Below, piece by piece: positions 1-5,082 of a stretch of 5,082 nt of DNA (position 1 is its first letter; each line of letters opens with the position of its first letter). The translations under genes and the position numbers were made by a program. Under the pieces are notes generated by a model. It did no database searches. It was given only the letters and a program-made list of their open reading frames with translations, and had not been told where the DNA came from. The stretch covers positions 1-5,082 of the forward strand of contig CAMDSI010000154.1 in assembly GCA_945906915.1 (NCBI GenBank), given 5' to 3'. The stretch comes from Spirosoma fluviale. GTDB taxonomy: Bacteria; Bacteroidota; Bacteroidia; Cytophagales; Spirosomataceae.

Positions 1-119
1 GGTTGTGTATACGTGATAAAGTGCACTTCATGACCAGCTAGCGCTAATGCTTTGCCCAGTTCTGTCGCCACTACTCCACTTCCGCCATACGTCGGATAAC
101 AAACGATCCCTATTTTCAT
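1..119 (-). CDS. bshA: N-acetyl-alpha-D-glucosaminyl L-malate synthase BshA, N-terminal part
   Basis: Only the first 39 codons lie in the window; the gene continues past the left edge. The translation begins MKIGIVCYPTYGGSGVVATE and continues to GHEVHFITYTQ. This is the N-terminal beta-strand and glycine-rich loop (GGSG at residues 12-15) of the GT4 glycosyltransferase BshA. The family transfers N-acetylglucosamine from UDP-GlcNAc to L-malate, the first step of cytoplasmic bacillithiol synthesis, and is widespread in Bacillota and Bacteroidota. The ATG at 119-117 matches the usual start of the family. The gene diverges from purN across a 52-bp gap, and I could not find a good TAnnTTTG box for it there. 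Another GT4 enzyme is possible, but the YPTYGGSGVVATELG stretch is very BshA-like. Confidence 0.9.
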   Translation of the reverse strand, partial: MKIGIVCYPTYGGSGVVATELGKALALAGHEVHFITYTQ

Positions 120-143
120 ACCTTAAATTTAGCTGAAAGAATG

Positions 144-151
144 TAAATTTG
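144..151 (+). promoter_or_regulatory. possible -7 box of the purN promoter
   Basis: TAAATTTG matches the Bacteroidota -7 consensus TAnnTTTG and lies 20 bp before the purN TTG start, which would give a leader of roughly 15 nt. No TTG -33 element is found at 17-23 bp upstream, so the promoter is only half supported. The region is AT-rich and such an 8-mer can occur by chance. Confidence 0.4.
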
Positions 152-171
152 TAGTAAACAACTGATAACCT

Positions 172-735
172 TTGAAAAATCTCGTCTTATTTGCGTCTGG
201 TTCGGGTTCTAATGCCGAAAAAATCATCGAACATTTCAGAGGTTCCGATCAGGTCCAAATCACCCACATTTACTGCAATAACCCCTCCGCAGGCATTATT
301 GAGCGGGCAGAGCGACTGGGAATTCCTTGCCGCATTTTTGACAGAGACTCTTATAAGAACGGAACGGTGTTGAAAGAAGTTCAATCTTTGCGGACGGATT
401 GGATTATTTTAGCGGGCTTTTTGTGGTTGATTCCTTCGGAGTTTGTTCACGCATTTCCTCAACGAATCGTCAATATTCACCCTGCTTTATTGCCGAAATT
501 TGGTGGAAAAGGAATGTACGGACATTTCGTGCACGAGGCGGTGGTAGCTGCTGGGGAAAAAGAATCTGGGATTACGATTCACTACGTAAATGAGCACTAC
601 GATGAAGGTGGAACTATTTTCCAAAGTTCTTTCCCGGTCTTACCTTCCGATACCGCAGAAGATGTGGCTAAAAAAGGTCAGGTCTTAGAGCACCGCGATT
701 TTCCTAGGGTGATTGAATCGCTCGTTAATCCTTAA
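172..735 (+). CDS. purN: phosphoribosylglycinamide formyltransferase (GAR transformylase)
   Basis: The enzyme transfers the formyl group of 10-formyl-THF to GAR in the third step of cytoplasmic de novo purine synthesis. The 187-residue protein has the usual length of a stand-alone PurN and a complete formyltransferase fold. It shows the phosphate-binding loop ASGSGSN at residues 8-14, the AGFLWLIP strand near 81-88, and the catalytic signature NIHPALLP with Asn101 and His103. It also has SGITIHYV with His137 and the DEGG motif with Asp144. These match the Asn-His-Asp catalytic set of E. coli PurN. The start is TTG: an in-frame TAA lies at 166-168, no ATG fits, and MKNLVLFASGSGSN is the normal family N-terminus. 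No Shine-Dalgarno sequence is visible. The last 11 bases overlap the 3' end of the convergent DUF4834-type gene. Confidence is high. Confidence 0.96.
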   Translation: MKNLVLFASGSGSNAEKIIEHFRGSDQVQITHIYCNNPSAGIIERAERLGIPCRIFDRDSYKNGTVLKEVQSLRTDWIILAGFLWLIPSEFVHAFPQRIVNIHPALLPKFGGKGMYGHFVHEAVVAAGEKESGITIHYVNEHYDEGGTIFQSSFPVLPSDTAEDVAKKGQVLEHRDFPRVIESLVNP

Positions 736-979
736 TTTCCTCGTAGGGAACATAATCGCCGTCGTCTGCCGGCTTAGGCTTGGATTTAGCAGCAGGCGGA
801 ACAAAATCCACGTCTATGCTTCCTTCTTTGCGGGCACGCGTCGCGTTTTGCTTCGAGCGAATATCTTGTTCGGACATCTTCTTATGCACTTGCGTGATGA
901 CGTACCCCTTCATCAAAAAGCGTAACAAAGGGATAACGACATAATACAGCACTAATCCTAAGGCTAGTAATTTCAGCAT
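725..979 (-). CDS. small single-pass membrane protein, DUF4834-like
   Basis: The 84-residue protein starts MLKLLALGLVLYYVVIPLLR, one hydrophobic helix over about residues 3-23. A basic, polar middle follows (VHKKMSEQDIRSKQNATRARK), then the motif EGSIDVDFVPP near 52-62, a Lys/Pro-rich linker and an acidic tail DYVPYEEIKD. This order (N-terminal helix, charged linker, 'I-D-[FY]-[VI]-P-P', 'Y-[VD]-[DP]-Y-E-E') is what I recall for the Bacteroidota-restricted DUF4834 family, whose function is unknown. The ATG is one base after the carB stop (TAA-G-ATG on the minus strand), so it is probably translated by coupling from the carB message. The 3' end overlaps purN by 11 bp. The family assignment is from memory of pattern, not from a search. 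That it is a real gene is supported by the tight spacing and sensible composition. Confidence 0.78.
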   Translation of the reverse strand: MLKLLALGLVLYYVVIPLLRFLMKGYVITQVHKKMSEQDIRSKQNATRARKEGSIDVDFVPPAAKSKPKPADDGDYVPYEEIKD

Positions 980-980
980 C

Positions 981-3815
981 TTATCTACTCAAATATAAGT
1001 TTCTTTCACCGTACACTTTGCGGAAGAAATCGTCTTTCAAGTCATCTATGAAATAGATCGCTTCACCCGTCGACTTCATTTCTGGCCCTAATTCCATGTT
1101 TACATTCGGAAATTTACTAAATGAAAACACAGGAATCTTAATCGCGAATCCTTTTTTCACTGGTTTGAAATTGAAATCTTTCACCTTCTTGTCCCCTAGC
1201 ATGACTTTGGTAGCGTAATTCACGTAAGGCTCTTGGTAAGCCTTGCAAATAAATGGAACCGTACGAGAGGCACGAGGGTTTGCTTCGATGATGTATACCA
1301 CTTCGTCTTTAACAGCGAATTGGATGTTTAATAGACCTTTAGTCTTCAAAGCCACCGCAATTTTACGGGTATGATCTTCGATTTGTTTGATCACGTGATC
1401 CGATAAATCGAATGGAGGTAATACCGAGTGCGAATCCCCCGAGTGGATACCCGCTGGCTCGATGTGCTCCATCAATCCGATAATGTACACGTCTTCTCCG
1501 TCACAGATCGCATCTGCCTCCGCCTCAATTGCATTCTCTAAGAAGTGATCTAATAAAATTTTATTGCCTGGAATATCACGTAAGATATCCACTACATGTT
1601 GCTCTAATTCTTGTTCGTTGATCACGATTTTCATCGATTGCCCTCCTAAAACGTAAGATGGACGAACTAATAAAGGATAACCTAATTCACGACCTAAAGC
1701 CGCGGCATTGTCTGCATCTTCGCATACCCCAAACTTAGGATACGGAATATCTAAGTCTTTCAATAAGCTCGAGAACGCACCGCGGTCTTCTGCTAAATCC
1801 AAGGCTTCGAACGAAGTACCTAAGATTTTGATGCCGTATTTCGATAATTTTTCGGCTAATTTCAGGGCTGTTTGGCCTCCTAATTGAACGATAACTCCTT
1901 CTGGTTTTTCGTGCTGAATGATGTCATACACGTGCTCCCAGAATACCGGCTCGAAATATAATTTATCAGCGATGTCAAAGTCCGTCGAAACTGTTTCTGG
2001 ATTCGAGTTAATCATAATCGTCTCGTAGCCTGCTTCCTTCGCCGCTAAAACGCCGTGAACACAAGAATAGTCGAACTCGATTCCTTGGCCGATACGGTTT
2101 GGCCCAGAACCTAAAACCACTACTTTCTTCTTCGGTGAAACAATAGATTCATTATCTAAAACCGCAGAGGCTCCTTCTTGACCAAACGTTGAGTAATAAT
2201 AAGGGGTCTTCGCTTCGAATTCCGCTGCACAGGTATCTACGCATTTGTAAATACGTTTGATGCCTACCGCGTTACGCTTATCGTATACCTCTGATTCGAG
2301 GCAACGTAAGGTGTGAGCGATTTGGCGATCTGCAAAACCTTTATGCTTAGCCTCTTCTAATAAAATCGTCGGGATATTGTGAATAGAGAACTTCTCCATC
2401 TCTTTTTCCACGCGCACTAAATCTTCGATTTGGTTTAAGAACCACTTATCGATTTTCGTTAATTGCTGAATTGTTTTGAACGAAATACCCAGTTTAAAGG
2501 CATCGTAGATATGGAATAAACGGTTCCAAGATGGATTCGCTAAGGAGTATAAAATGGCATCTTGATCACGCAATTCCTTGCCATCCGCTCCCATTCCGTT
2601 CCGCTTAATCTCTAATGATTGACACGCTTTTTGAAGCGCTTCTTGGAAATTACGCCCGATACCCATGGTTTCTCCCACCGATTTCATTTGCAATCCTAAC
2701 GTACGATCCGCTCCTTTGAACTTATCAAAATTCCACCGCGGAACTTTCACAATTACGTAGTCTAAAGCCGGCTCGAAATAAGCGGACGTCGTTCCGGTAA
2801 TCGCATTGGTTAATTCATCTAAATTATATCCGATCGCCATTTTCGCAGCGATCTTTGCAATCGGATATCCGGTTGCTTTAGAGGCCAAAGCCGAAGAGCG
2901 TGAAACCCTCGGATTAACTTCAATCGCGATAATCTCATCAGTTTCTGGGTTCAAGGAAAACTGTACATTGCATCCACCCGAAAACTGACCGATGGCATTC
3001 ATCATCTTGATCGCACTATCGCGCATGCGTTGATAGATCGTATCTGGAAGTGTCATCGCCGGAGCTACGGTAATCGAGTCCCCGGTGTGAATCCCCATCG
3101 GATCGAAGTTCTCAATCGAACAGATGATAATCACATTCCCTAAATTATCACGTAAAAGCTCTAATTCATATTCTTTCCAACCCATGATGGATTGCTCAAC
3201 AAGCACCTCGTGCGTAGGGGATGCATGCAAACCTTTGTTTAGGGCTGCATCAAAATCTTTAGCTTCATGCACAAAACCTCCACCGGTTCCACCTAAGGTA
3301 AACGACGGGCGAATAACTAAAGGAAAACCTGTTTCTTGTGCAATTTCTTTTCCTTCCAGAAAAGAACGAGCCGTACGTCCTTTACAAACGCCCACCCCGA
3401 TTTCGATCATCTTCAAACGGAATTTCTCGCGATCTTCTGTTGTTTCAATAGCTGCAATGTCTACACCTATAATCTTCACTCCATATTTTTCCCAAATCCC
3501 CGCCGCATCACAATCAATCGCTAAGTTCAAGGCTGTTTGACCTCCCATAGTAGGTAAAACTGCATCAACTTGATGATTTTCTAGAATGTGAATGATGGAA
3601 GCTTTCTCTAAAGGCTTCAAATATACGTGATCCGCATTCATCGGATCCGTCATAATCGTCGCTGGATTTGAGTTAATTAAGATTACCTCAATGCCCTCTT
3701 CCCGTAAGGAACGGGCGGCTTGGGAACCAGCATAATCAAATTCACAAGCTTGACCGATCACAATGGGGCCAGAACCAATAATTAGTACGGATTTAATCGA
3801 GGAATCTTTAGGCAC
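981..3815 (-). CDS. carB: carbamoyl-phosphate synthase large subunit, short form without allosteric domain
   Basis: CarB makes carbamoyl phosphate from bicarbonate, two ATP and ammonia delivered by the glutaminase subunit CarA, which is not in this window. The product feeds pyrimidine and arginine synthesis. The 944 residues contain the first ATP-grasp half (about 1-400), the oligomerisation region (about 401-556) and the second ATP-grasp half (about 557-940). Visible residues in E. coli numbering are Arg129, Arg169 (VIRPSF), His243 (GIHTGDS), Glu299 and Asn301 (EVNPRVSRSSAL). The second half has Arg678, Arg718 (LVRPSYVLGG), His791 (GIHSGDS), Glu844 and Asn846 (EANPRASR). The protein stops about 30 residues after GPEMKSTGE, so the roughly 130-residue MGS-like domain that binds UMP, IMP and ornithine in E. 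coli is absent. The start is GTG: an in-frame TAA lies 9 bases upstream, and MPKDSSIKS matches E. coli MPKRTDIKS. No frameshift is visible. The DUF4834-type gene follows after one base. Confidence 0.97.
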   Translation of the reverse strand: MPKDSSIKSVLIIGSGPIVIGQACEFDYAGSQAARSLREEGIEVILINSNPATIMTDPMNADHVYLKPLEKASIIHILENHQVDAVLPTMGGQTALNLAIDCDAAGIWEKYGVKIIGVDIAAIETTEDREKFRLKMIEIGVGVCKGRTARSFLEGKEIAQETGFPLVIRPSFTLGGTGGGFVHEAKDFDAALNKGLHASPTHEVLVEQSIMGWKEYELELLRDNLGNVIIICSIENFDPMGIHTGDSITVAPAMTLPDTIYQRMRDSAIKMMNAIGQFSGGCNVQFSLNPETDEIIAIEVNPRVSRSSALASKATGYPIAKIAAKMAIGYNLDELTNAITGTTSAYFEPALDYVIVKVPRWNFDKFKGADRTLGLQMKSVGETMGIGRNFQEALQKACQSLEIKRNGMGADGKELRDQDAILYSLANPSWNRLFHIYDAFKLGISFKTIQQLTKIDKWFLNQIEDLVRVEKEMEKFSIHNIPTILLEEAKHKGFADRQIAHTLRCLESEVYDKRNAVGIKRIYKCVDTCAAEFEAKTPYYYSTFGQEGASAVLDNESIVSPKKKVVVLGSGPNRIGQGIEFDYSCVHGVLAAKEAGYETIMINSNPETVSTDFDIADKLYFEPVFWEHVYDIIQHEKPEGVIVQLGGQTALKLAEKLSKYGIKILGTSFEALDLAEDRGAFSSLLKDLDIPYPKFGVCEDADNAAALGRELGYPLLVRPSYVLGGQSMKIVINEQELEQHVVDILRDIPGNKILLDHFLENAIEAEADAICDGEDVYIIGLMEHIEPAGIHSGDSHSVLPPFDLSDHVIKQIEDHTRKIAVALKTKGLLNIQFAVKDEVVYIIEANPRASRTVPFICKAYQEPYVNYATKVMLGDKKVKDFNFKPVKKGFAIKIPVFSFSKFPNVNMELGPEMKSTGEAIYFIDDLKDDFFRKVYGERNLYLSR

Positions 3816-3848
3816 AGATGTTTAAATTAATTTTGAAAGGATAGGTGT

Positions 3849-3877
3849 TTTTGGAGGGTTTTGGTTGACCTCCAAAA
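3849..3877 (-). repeat. inverted repeat at the carB transcription start / leader hairpin
   Basis: TTTTGGAGG (3849-3857) and CCTCCAAAA (3869-3877) are perfect 9-bp inverted arms around an 11-base loop. Read toward carB, the first arm begins five bases after the end of the -7 box, about where transcription should start. The transcript would therefore begin with, or just before, a stem-loop, about 35 nt before the GTG. There is no following U tract on either strand, so it is not an intrinsic terminator. It may be an operator palindrome, a 5' stabilising hairpin or a regulatory leader; the sequence does not decide between these. Confidence 0.6.
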
Positions 3878-3961
3878 TTGTGCAAAGTTAGGGTTTTAGG
3901 GTCGATTTGCAAAATAAAATATTGACTTTTGTGTAGGTGAGGCAGAACCCGAAAAAACCCT
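3855..3961. repeat. three copies of AGGGTTTT, two direct and one inverted
   Basis: AGGGTTTT occurs at 3855-3862 and 3890-3897, 35 bp apart, and as AAAACCCT at 3954-3961. The second copy touches the carB -7 box and the inverted copy directly abuts the folA -7 box. Each of these two has another ACCC/GGGT unit on its outer side (3898-3902 and 3947-3950). The first copy overlaps one arm of the leader inverted repeat. This arrangement is compatible with a shared regulator site, but no known operator was recognised. Confidence 0.5.
3883..3912 (-). promoter_or_regulatory. carB promoter (TTG-N19-TAnnTTTG)
   Basis: On the minus strand a TTG (3912-3910), a 19-base spacer and TAACTTTG (3890-3883) match both elements and the spacing of the Bacteroidota primary-sigma promoter. 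Transcription would start near 3875-3878, giving a leader of about 60 nt before the carB GTG. The spacer contains a tandem ACCCTAAAACCCTAA, which is TTAGGGT twice with a period of 8 on the plus strand. Confidence 0.75.
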
Positions 3962-3969
3962 TATTTTTG
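3962..3969 (+). promoter_or_regulatory. probable -7 box of the folA-moaE promoter
   Basis: TATTTTTG fits TAnnTTTG and lies 19 bp before the folA GTG, giving a leader of about 10-15 nt. A canonical TTG -33 element is missing at the expected distance; the nearest TTG triplets leave spacers of 30 and 37 bases. The promoter may be weak or activator-dependent. Confidence 0.45.
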
Positions 3970-3988
3970 ACAAGAAATTATAGAAATC

Positions 3989-4480
3989 GTGATAAAAATA
4001 CTGGTAGCTTTTGATGAAAATAGGGTCATTGGAAAAAACAATGAACTGATATGGCACTTGCCGGCAGATCTGAAAAGATTTAAGGCCTTAACCACGGGTC
4101 ATGTCATCATCATGGGGCGCAAGACCTACGATTCCATCGGAAAACCGCTACCGAACCGAACCACCATTGTTATTTCTCGCAATCCCGCTTTGCAAATCGA
4201 AGGCGTTATCTGCACTAGCTCAATGGAGGAAGCTATTTTAAAAGCCAAATCCCTCAGCCGAGAAGAAATTTTTATCGTGGGAGGCGCTGAAATTTATAAA
4301 CTCAGCTTAGCCGTGGCCGATCAAATCTTGGTCACACAAATCCACGATATTTTTGATGGAGATGCCTATTTTCCAGAAATCGTGGCGGACCAATGGGAGG
4401 TAACTGAAAGAGAGCGAGGCGTAACGGACGAAAAAAATCCCTACCAATACAGCTTTTTGACCTACAGCAGAAAAAAATGA
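3989..4480 (+). CDS. folA: dihydrofolate reductase
   Basis: The enzyme reduces 7,8-dihydrofolate to tetrahydrofolate with NADPH in the cytoplasm, supplying one-carbon carriers for thymidylate, purine and methionine synthesis. The 163 residues are the usual length for a chromosomal DHFR. It shows DENRVIGKNNELIWHLPADL with Gly15, Trp22 and the acidic catalytic Asp27. It also has Phe31, the NADPH-binding MGRKTYDSIGKPLPNR (42-57), and IFIVGGAEIY with Gly98-Gly99. LVTQIH and the FDGDAYFPE loop follow near 114-130. Numbering is the same as E. coli through Asp27 and MGRKT. Residue 21 is Ile where E. coli has Pro; this looks like natural family variation. The start is GTG: the nearest in-frame stop upstream is TGA at 3968-3970 and no ATG lies between. 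The TGA stop shares four bases with the moaE ATG, so the two are co-translated. Confidence 0.97.
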   Translation: MIKILVAFDENRVIGKNNELIWHLPADLKRFKALTTGHVIIMGRKTYDSIGKPLPNRTTIVISRNPALQIEGVICTSSMEEAILKAKSLSREEIFIVGGAEIYKLSLAVADQILVTQIHDIFDGDAYFPEIVADQWEVTERERGVTDEKNPYQYSFLTYSRKK

Positions 4481-4896
4481 TTCATAAAATCAATCTGAGT
4501 GCTGAAGCGATCTCCATCGACCCCTATTACCAATTCTTGCAGGATCCGGTGGCAGGGGGGATCTGCCTATTTATCGGTACCATTCGCAACAAAAATCAGG
4601 GCAAGGGCGTAAAGACCTTAACCATGGATGCCTATCCTCCTATGGCCTTGAAGCAAATCGAATTATTGTGTGACCAGGCGGCTGCTCAATGGCCAATAGA
4701 ACGAATTGCCTTAGTTCATCGAACGGGACCTTTGGAAATCGGGGATATTGCCGTATTAATCGGAGTTACGTGCATTCACCGAGCTGAGGCGTTTAAGGCT
4801 TGTGAATGGTTGATTGATACATTAAAGAAGGACGTACCTATTTGGAAAAATGAATTTTACGAAGACGGATCCTCCTGGCTAGTCCCCCATCCCTGA
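4477..4896 (+). CDS. moaE: molybdopterin synthase catalytic subunit MoaE
   Basis: MoaE, with thiocarboxylated MoaD, inserts two sulfurs into cyclic pyranopterin monophosphate to make molybdopterin in the cytoplasm. The 139-residue protein carries the family signatures in order: GGICLFIGTIRNKNQGK with Arg37, YPPMALKQIE near 53-61, and VHRTGPLEIGD with His81-Arg82. These are followed by IHRAEAFKAC with His101-Arg102, and LKKDVPIWKNE. Lys117 and Lys124 align with the catalytic Lys119 and Lys126 of E. coli MoaE. The ATG lies inside the last codons of folA (ATGA overlap), so it depends on folA transcription and probably on coupled translation. No moaD or other moa/moe gene is visible in the window. 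The 3' end overlaps a convergent reading frame by 18 bp. Confidence 0.95.
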   Translation: MIHKINLSAEAISIDPYYQFLQDPVAGGICLFIGTIRNKNQGKGVKTLTMDAYPPMALKQIELLCDQAAAQWPIERIALVHRTGPLEIGDIAVLIGVTCIHRAEAFKACEWLIDTLKKDVPIWKNEFYEDGSSWLVPHP

Positions 4897-5082
4897 AAGC
4901 ATCAGGCTGCAGCCACGCATTTCGGAATTATCGAATCGGCCTAAGACTTTAAATCGAATCCCATCTTCTTCCATTGAGCCTAAATCCCGAGTTTCGATAA
5001 AGGAACAGGAATCGATGTTTCCCAAATCCGCGATTTTAATTCCCCCCGTTTTATGCGGCTGCGTCACTAAGGTGAATGGGTC
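4879..5082 (-). CDS. unidentified protein, C-terminal part
   Basis: A minus-strand frame is open from the right edge to a TAG at 4881-4879, giving 67 residues. It begins DPFTLVTQPHKTGGIKIADL, continues through DLGSMEEDGIRFKVLGRFDN and ends GCSLMLSGMGD. The real start is probably beyond the window, although an internal GTG at 5067 could serve. I do not recognise a family. The mix of short polar and beta-type hydrophobic stretches would suit the end of a small beta-rich protein. It has no membrane segment and two cysteines. It overlaps the last six codons of moaE, including its stop, in tail-to-tail orientation, like the purN/DUF4834 junction. Reality is supported by the open frame filling the only remaining space, but a chance frame this short cannot be excluded. 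Confidence 0.5.
   Translation of the reverse strand, partial: DPFTLVTQPHKTGGIKIADLGNIDSCSFIETRDLGSMEEDGIRFKVLGRFDNSEMRGCSLMLSGMGD
4892..4914. repeat. two adjacent short palindromes after moaE
   Basis: CCTGA-AAGCA-TCAGG (4892-4906) is a 5-bp-arm hairpin that includes the moaE stop codon. GGCTGCAGCC (4905-4914) is a perfect 10-bp palindrome sharing two bases with it. Neither is followed by a T tract on the plus strand, so a normal intrinsic terminator is not supported. They might weakly contribute to ending the folA-moaE transcript or may be chance within coding sequence of the opposing frame. Confidence 0.3.

Larger units (their letters stand above)
3816..3988. promoter_or_regulatory. divergent carB-folA control region
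   Basis: This 173-bp gap separates the GTG starts of carB (minus) and folA (plus) and is the largest non-coding stretch in the window. It holds a full consensus promoter toward carB, a -7 box toward folA, three copies of the octamer AGGGTTTT or its complement, and a 9-bp-arm inverted repeat in the carB leader. No open reading frame of note, RNA gene or terminator with a T tract was seen in it. Its individual parts are listed separately. Confidence 0.8.

Noticed and set aside
120..171. A bshA promoter in the divergent gap with purN
   Set aside because: No CAAAnnTA (TAnnTTTG on the minus strand) was found at a suitable distance, so I do not call a site.
187..593. Short open frames on both strands inside purN
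   Set aside because: They overlap the conserved PurN catalytic core in other frames and have no family features.
713..925. 70-codon plus-strand frame across the DUF4834-type gene
   Set aside because: It is antisense to a better supported gene that is tightly spaced behind carB, and it has no recognisable domain.
3124..3540. 138-codon plus-strand open frame inside carB
   Set aside because: It lies wholly antisense to strongly conserved CarB ATP-grasp sequence and its translation is Ser/Pro/Lys-rich without any recognisable motif, so it is a shadow frame.
3888..3902. Telomere-like TTAGGGT tandem
   Set aside because: There are only two units with a one-base spacer, in a bacterial promoter region. 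It is better read as part of the promoter spacer motif than as a telomere or quadruplex array.
4015..4060. Trimethoprim-resistant type DHFR
   Set aside because: Residue 21 is Ile instead of the E. coli Pro, but the overall sequence looks like an ordinary chromosomal FolA with no mobile context. Drug response cannot be read from this.
4892..4914. Intrinsic terminator after moaE
   Set aside because: Short palindromes exist, but no T tract follows and the region is probably coding on the other strand.

Overview
The window looks like a piece of a Bacteroidota chromosome, probably Cytophagales-like, although the genus cannot be read from it. The evidence is: promoter boxes of the Bacteroidota type (TTG then TAnnTTTG), start sites without Shine-Dalgarno sequences, a DUF4834-type small membrane protein, a BshA (bacillithiol) start, and a short CarB without the C-terminal allosteric domain. 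It is mostly densely packed housekeeping metabolism. I see no mobile element, CRISPR array, RNA gene, toxin/defence cassette or other clearly new system.

Layout. Positions 1-119 (minus) are the first 39 codons of bshA. A 52-bp divergent gap follows, then purN (172-735, plus, TTG start). purN runs tail-to-tail into a minus-strand unit made of carB (3815-981, GTG start) and, one base downstream, a DUF4834-type gene (979-725); purN and the DUF4834 gene overlap by 11 bp at their 3' ends. Positions 3816-3988 are a 173-bp divergent regulatory region between carB and folA. folA (3989-4480, plus, GTG start) overlaps moaE (4477-4896, plus) by an ATGA. A minus-strand reading frame of unknown function (4879-5082) enters from the right edge and ends inside the last codons of moaE.

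How the genes fit together. carB (carbamoyl phosphate for pyrimidines and arginine), purN (formyl-THF-dependent purine step) and folA (THF regeneration) all serve nucleotide synthesis and one-carbon supply. moaE makes the dithiolene of molybdopterin, a pterin cofactor that, like folate, is derived from GTP. bshA starts synthesis of the thiol bacillithiol and is probably only a neighbour.

The most interesting part is the carB/folA intergenic region. It holds a full consensus promoter for carB, a -7 box for folA, the same ACCC...CCC motif directly upstream of both -7 boxes in mirror orientation, and a 9-bp-arm inverted repeat at the predicted carB transcription start. Other points worth a look are the missing CarB allosteric domain, the folA-moaE coupling without moaD, and the non-ATG starts of purN, carB and folA.
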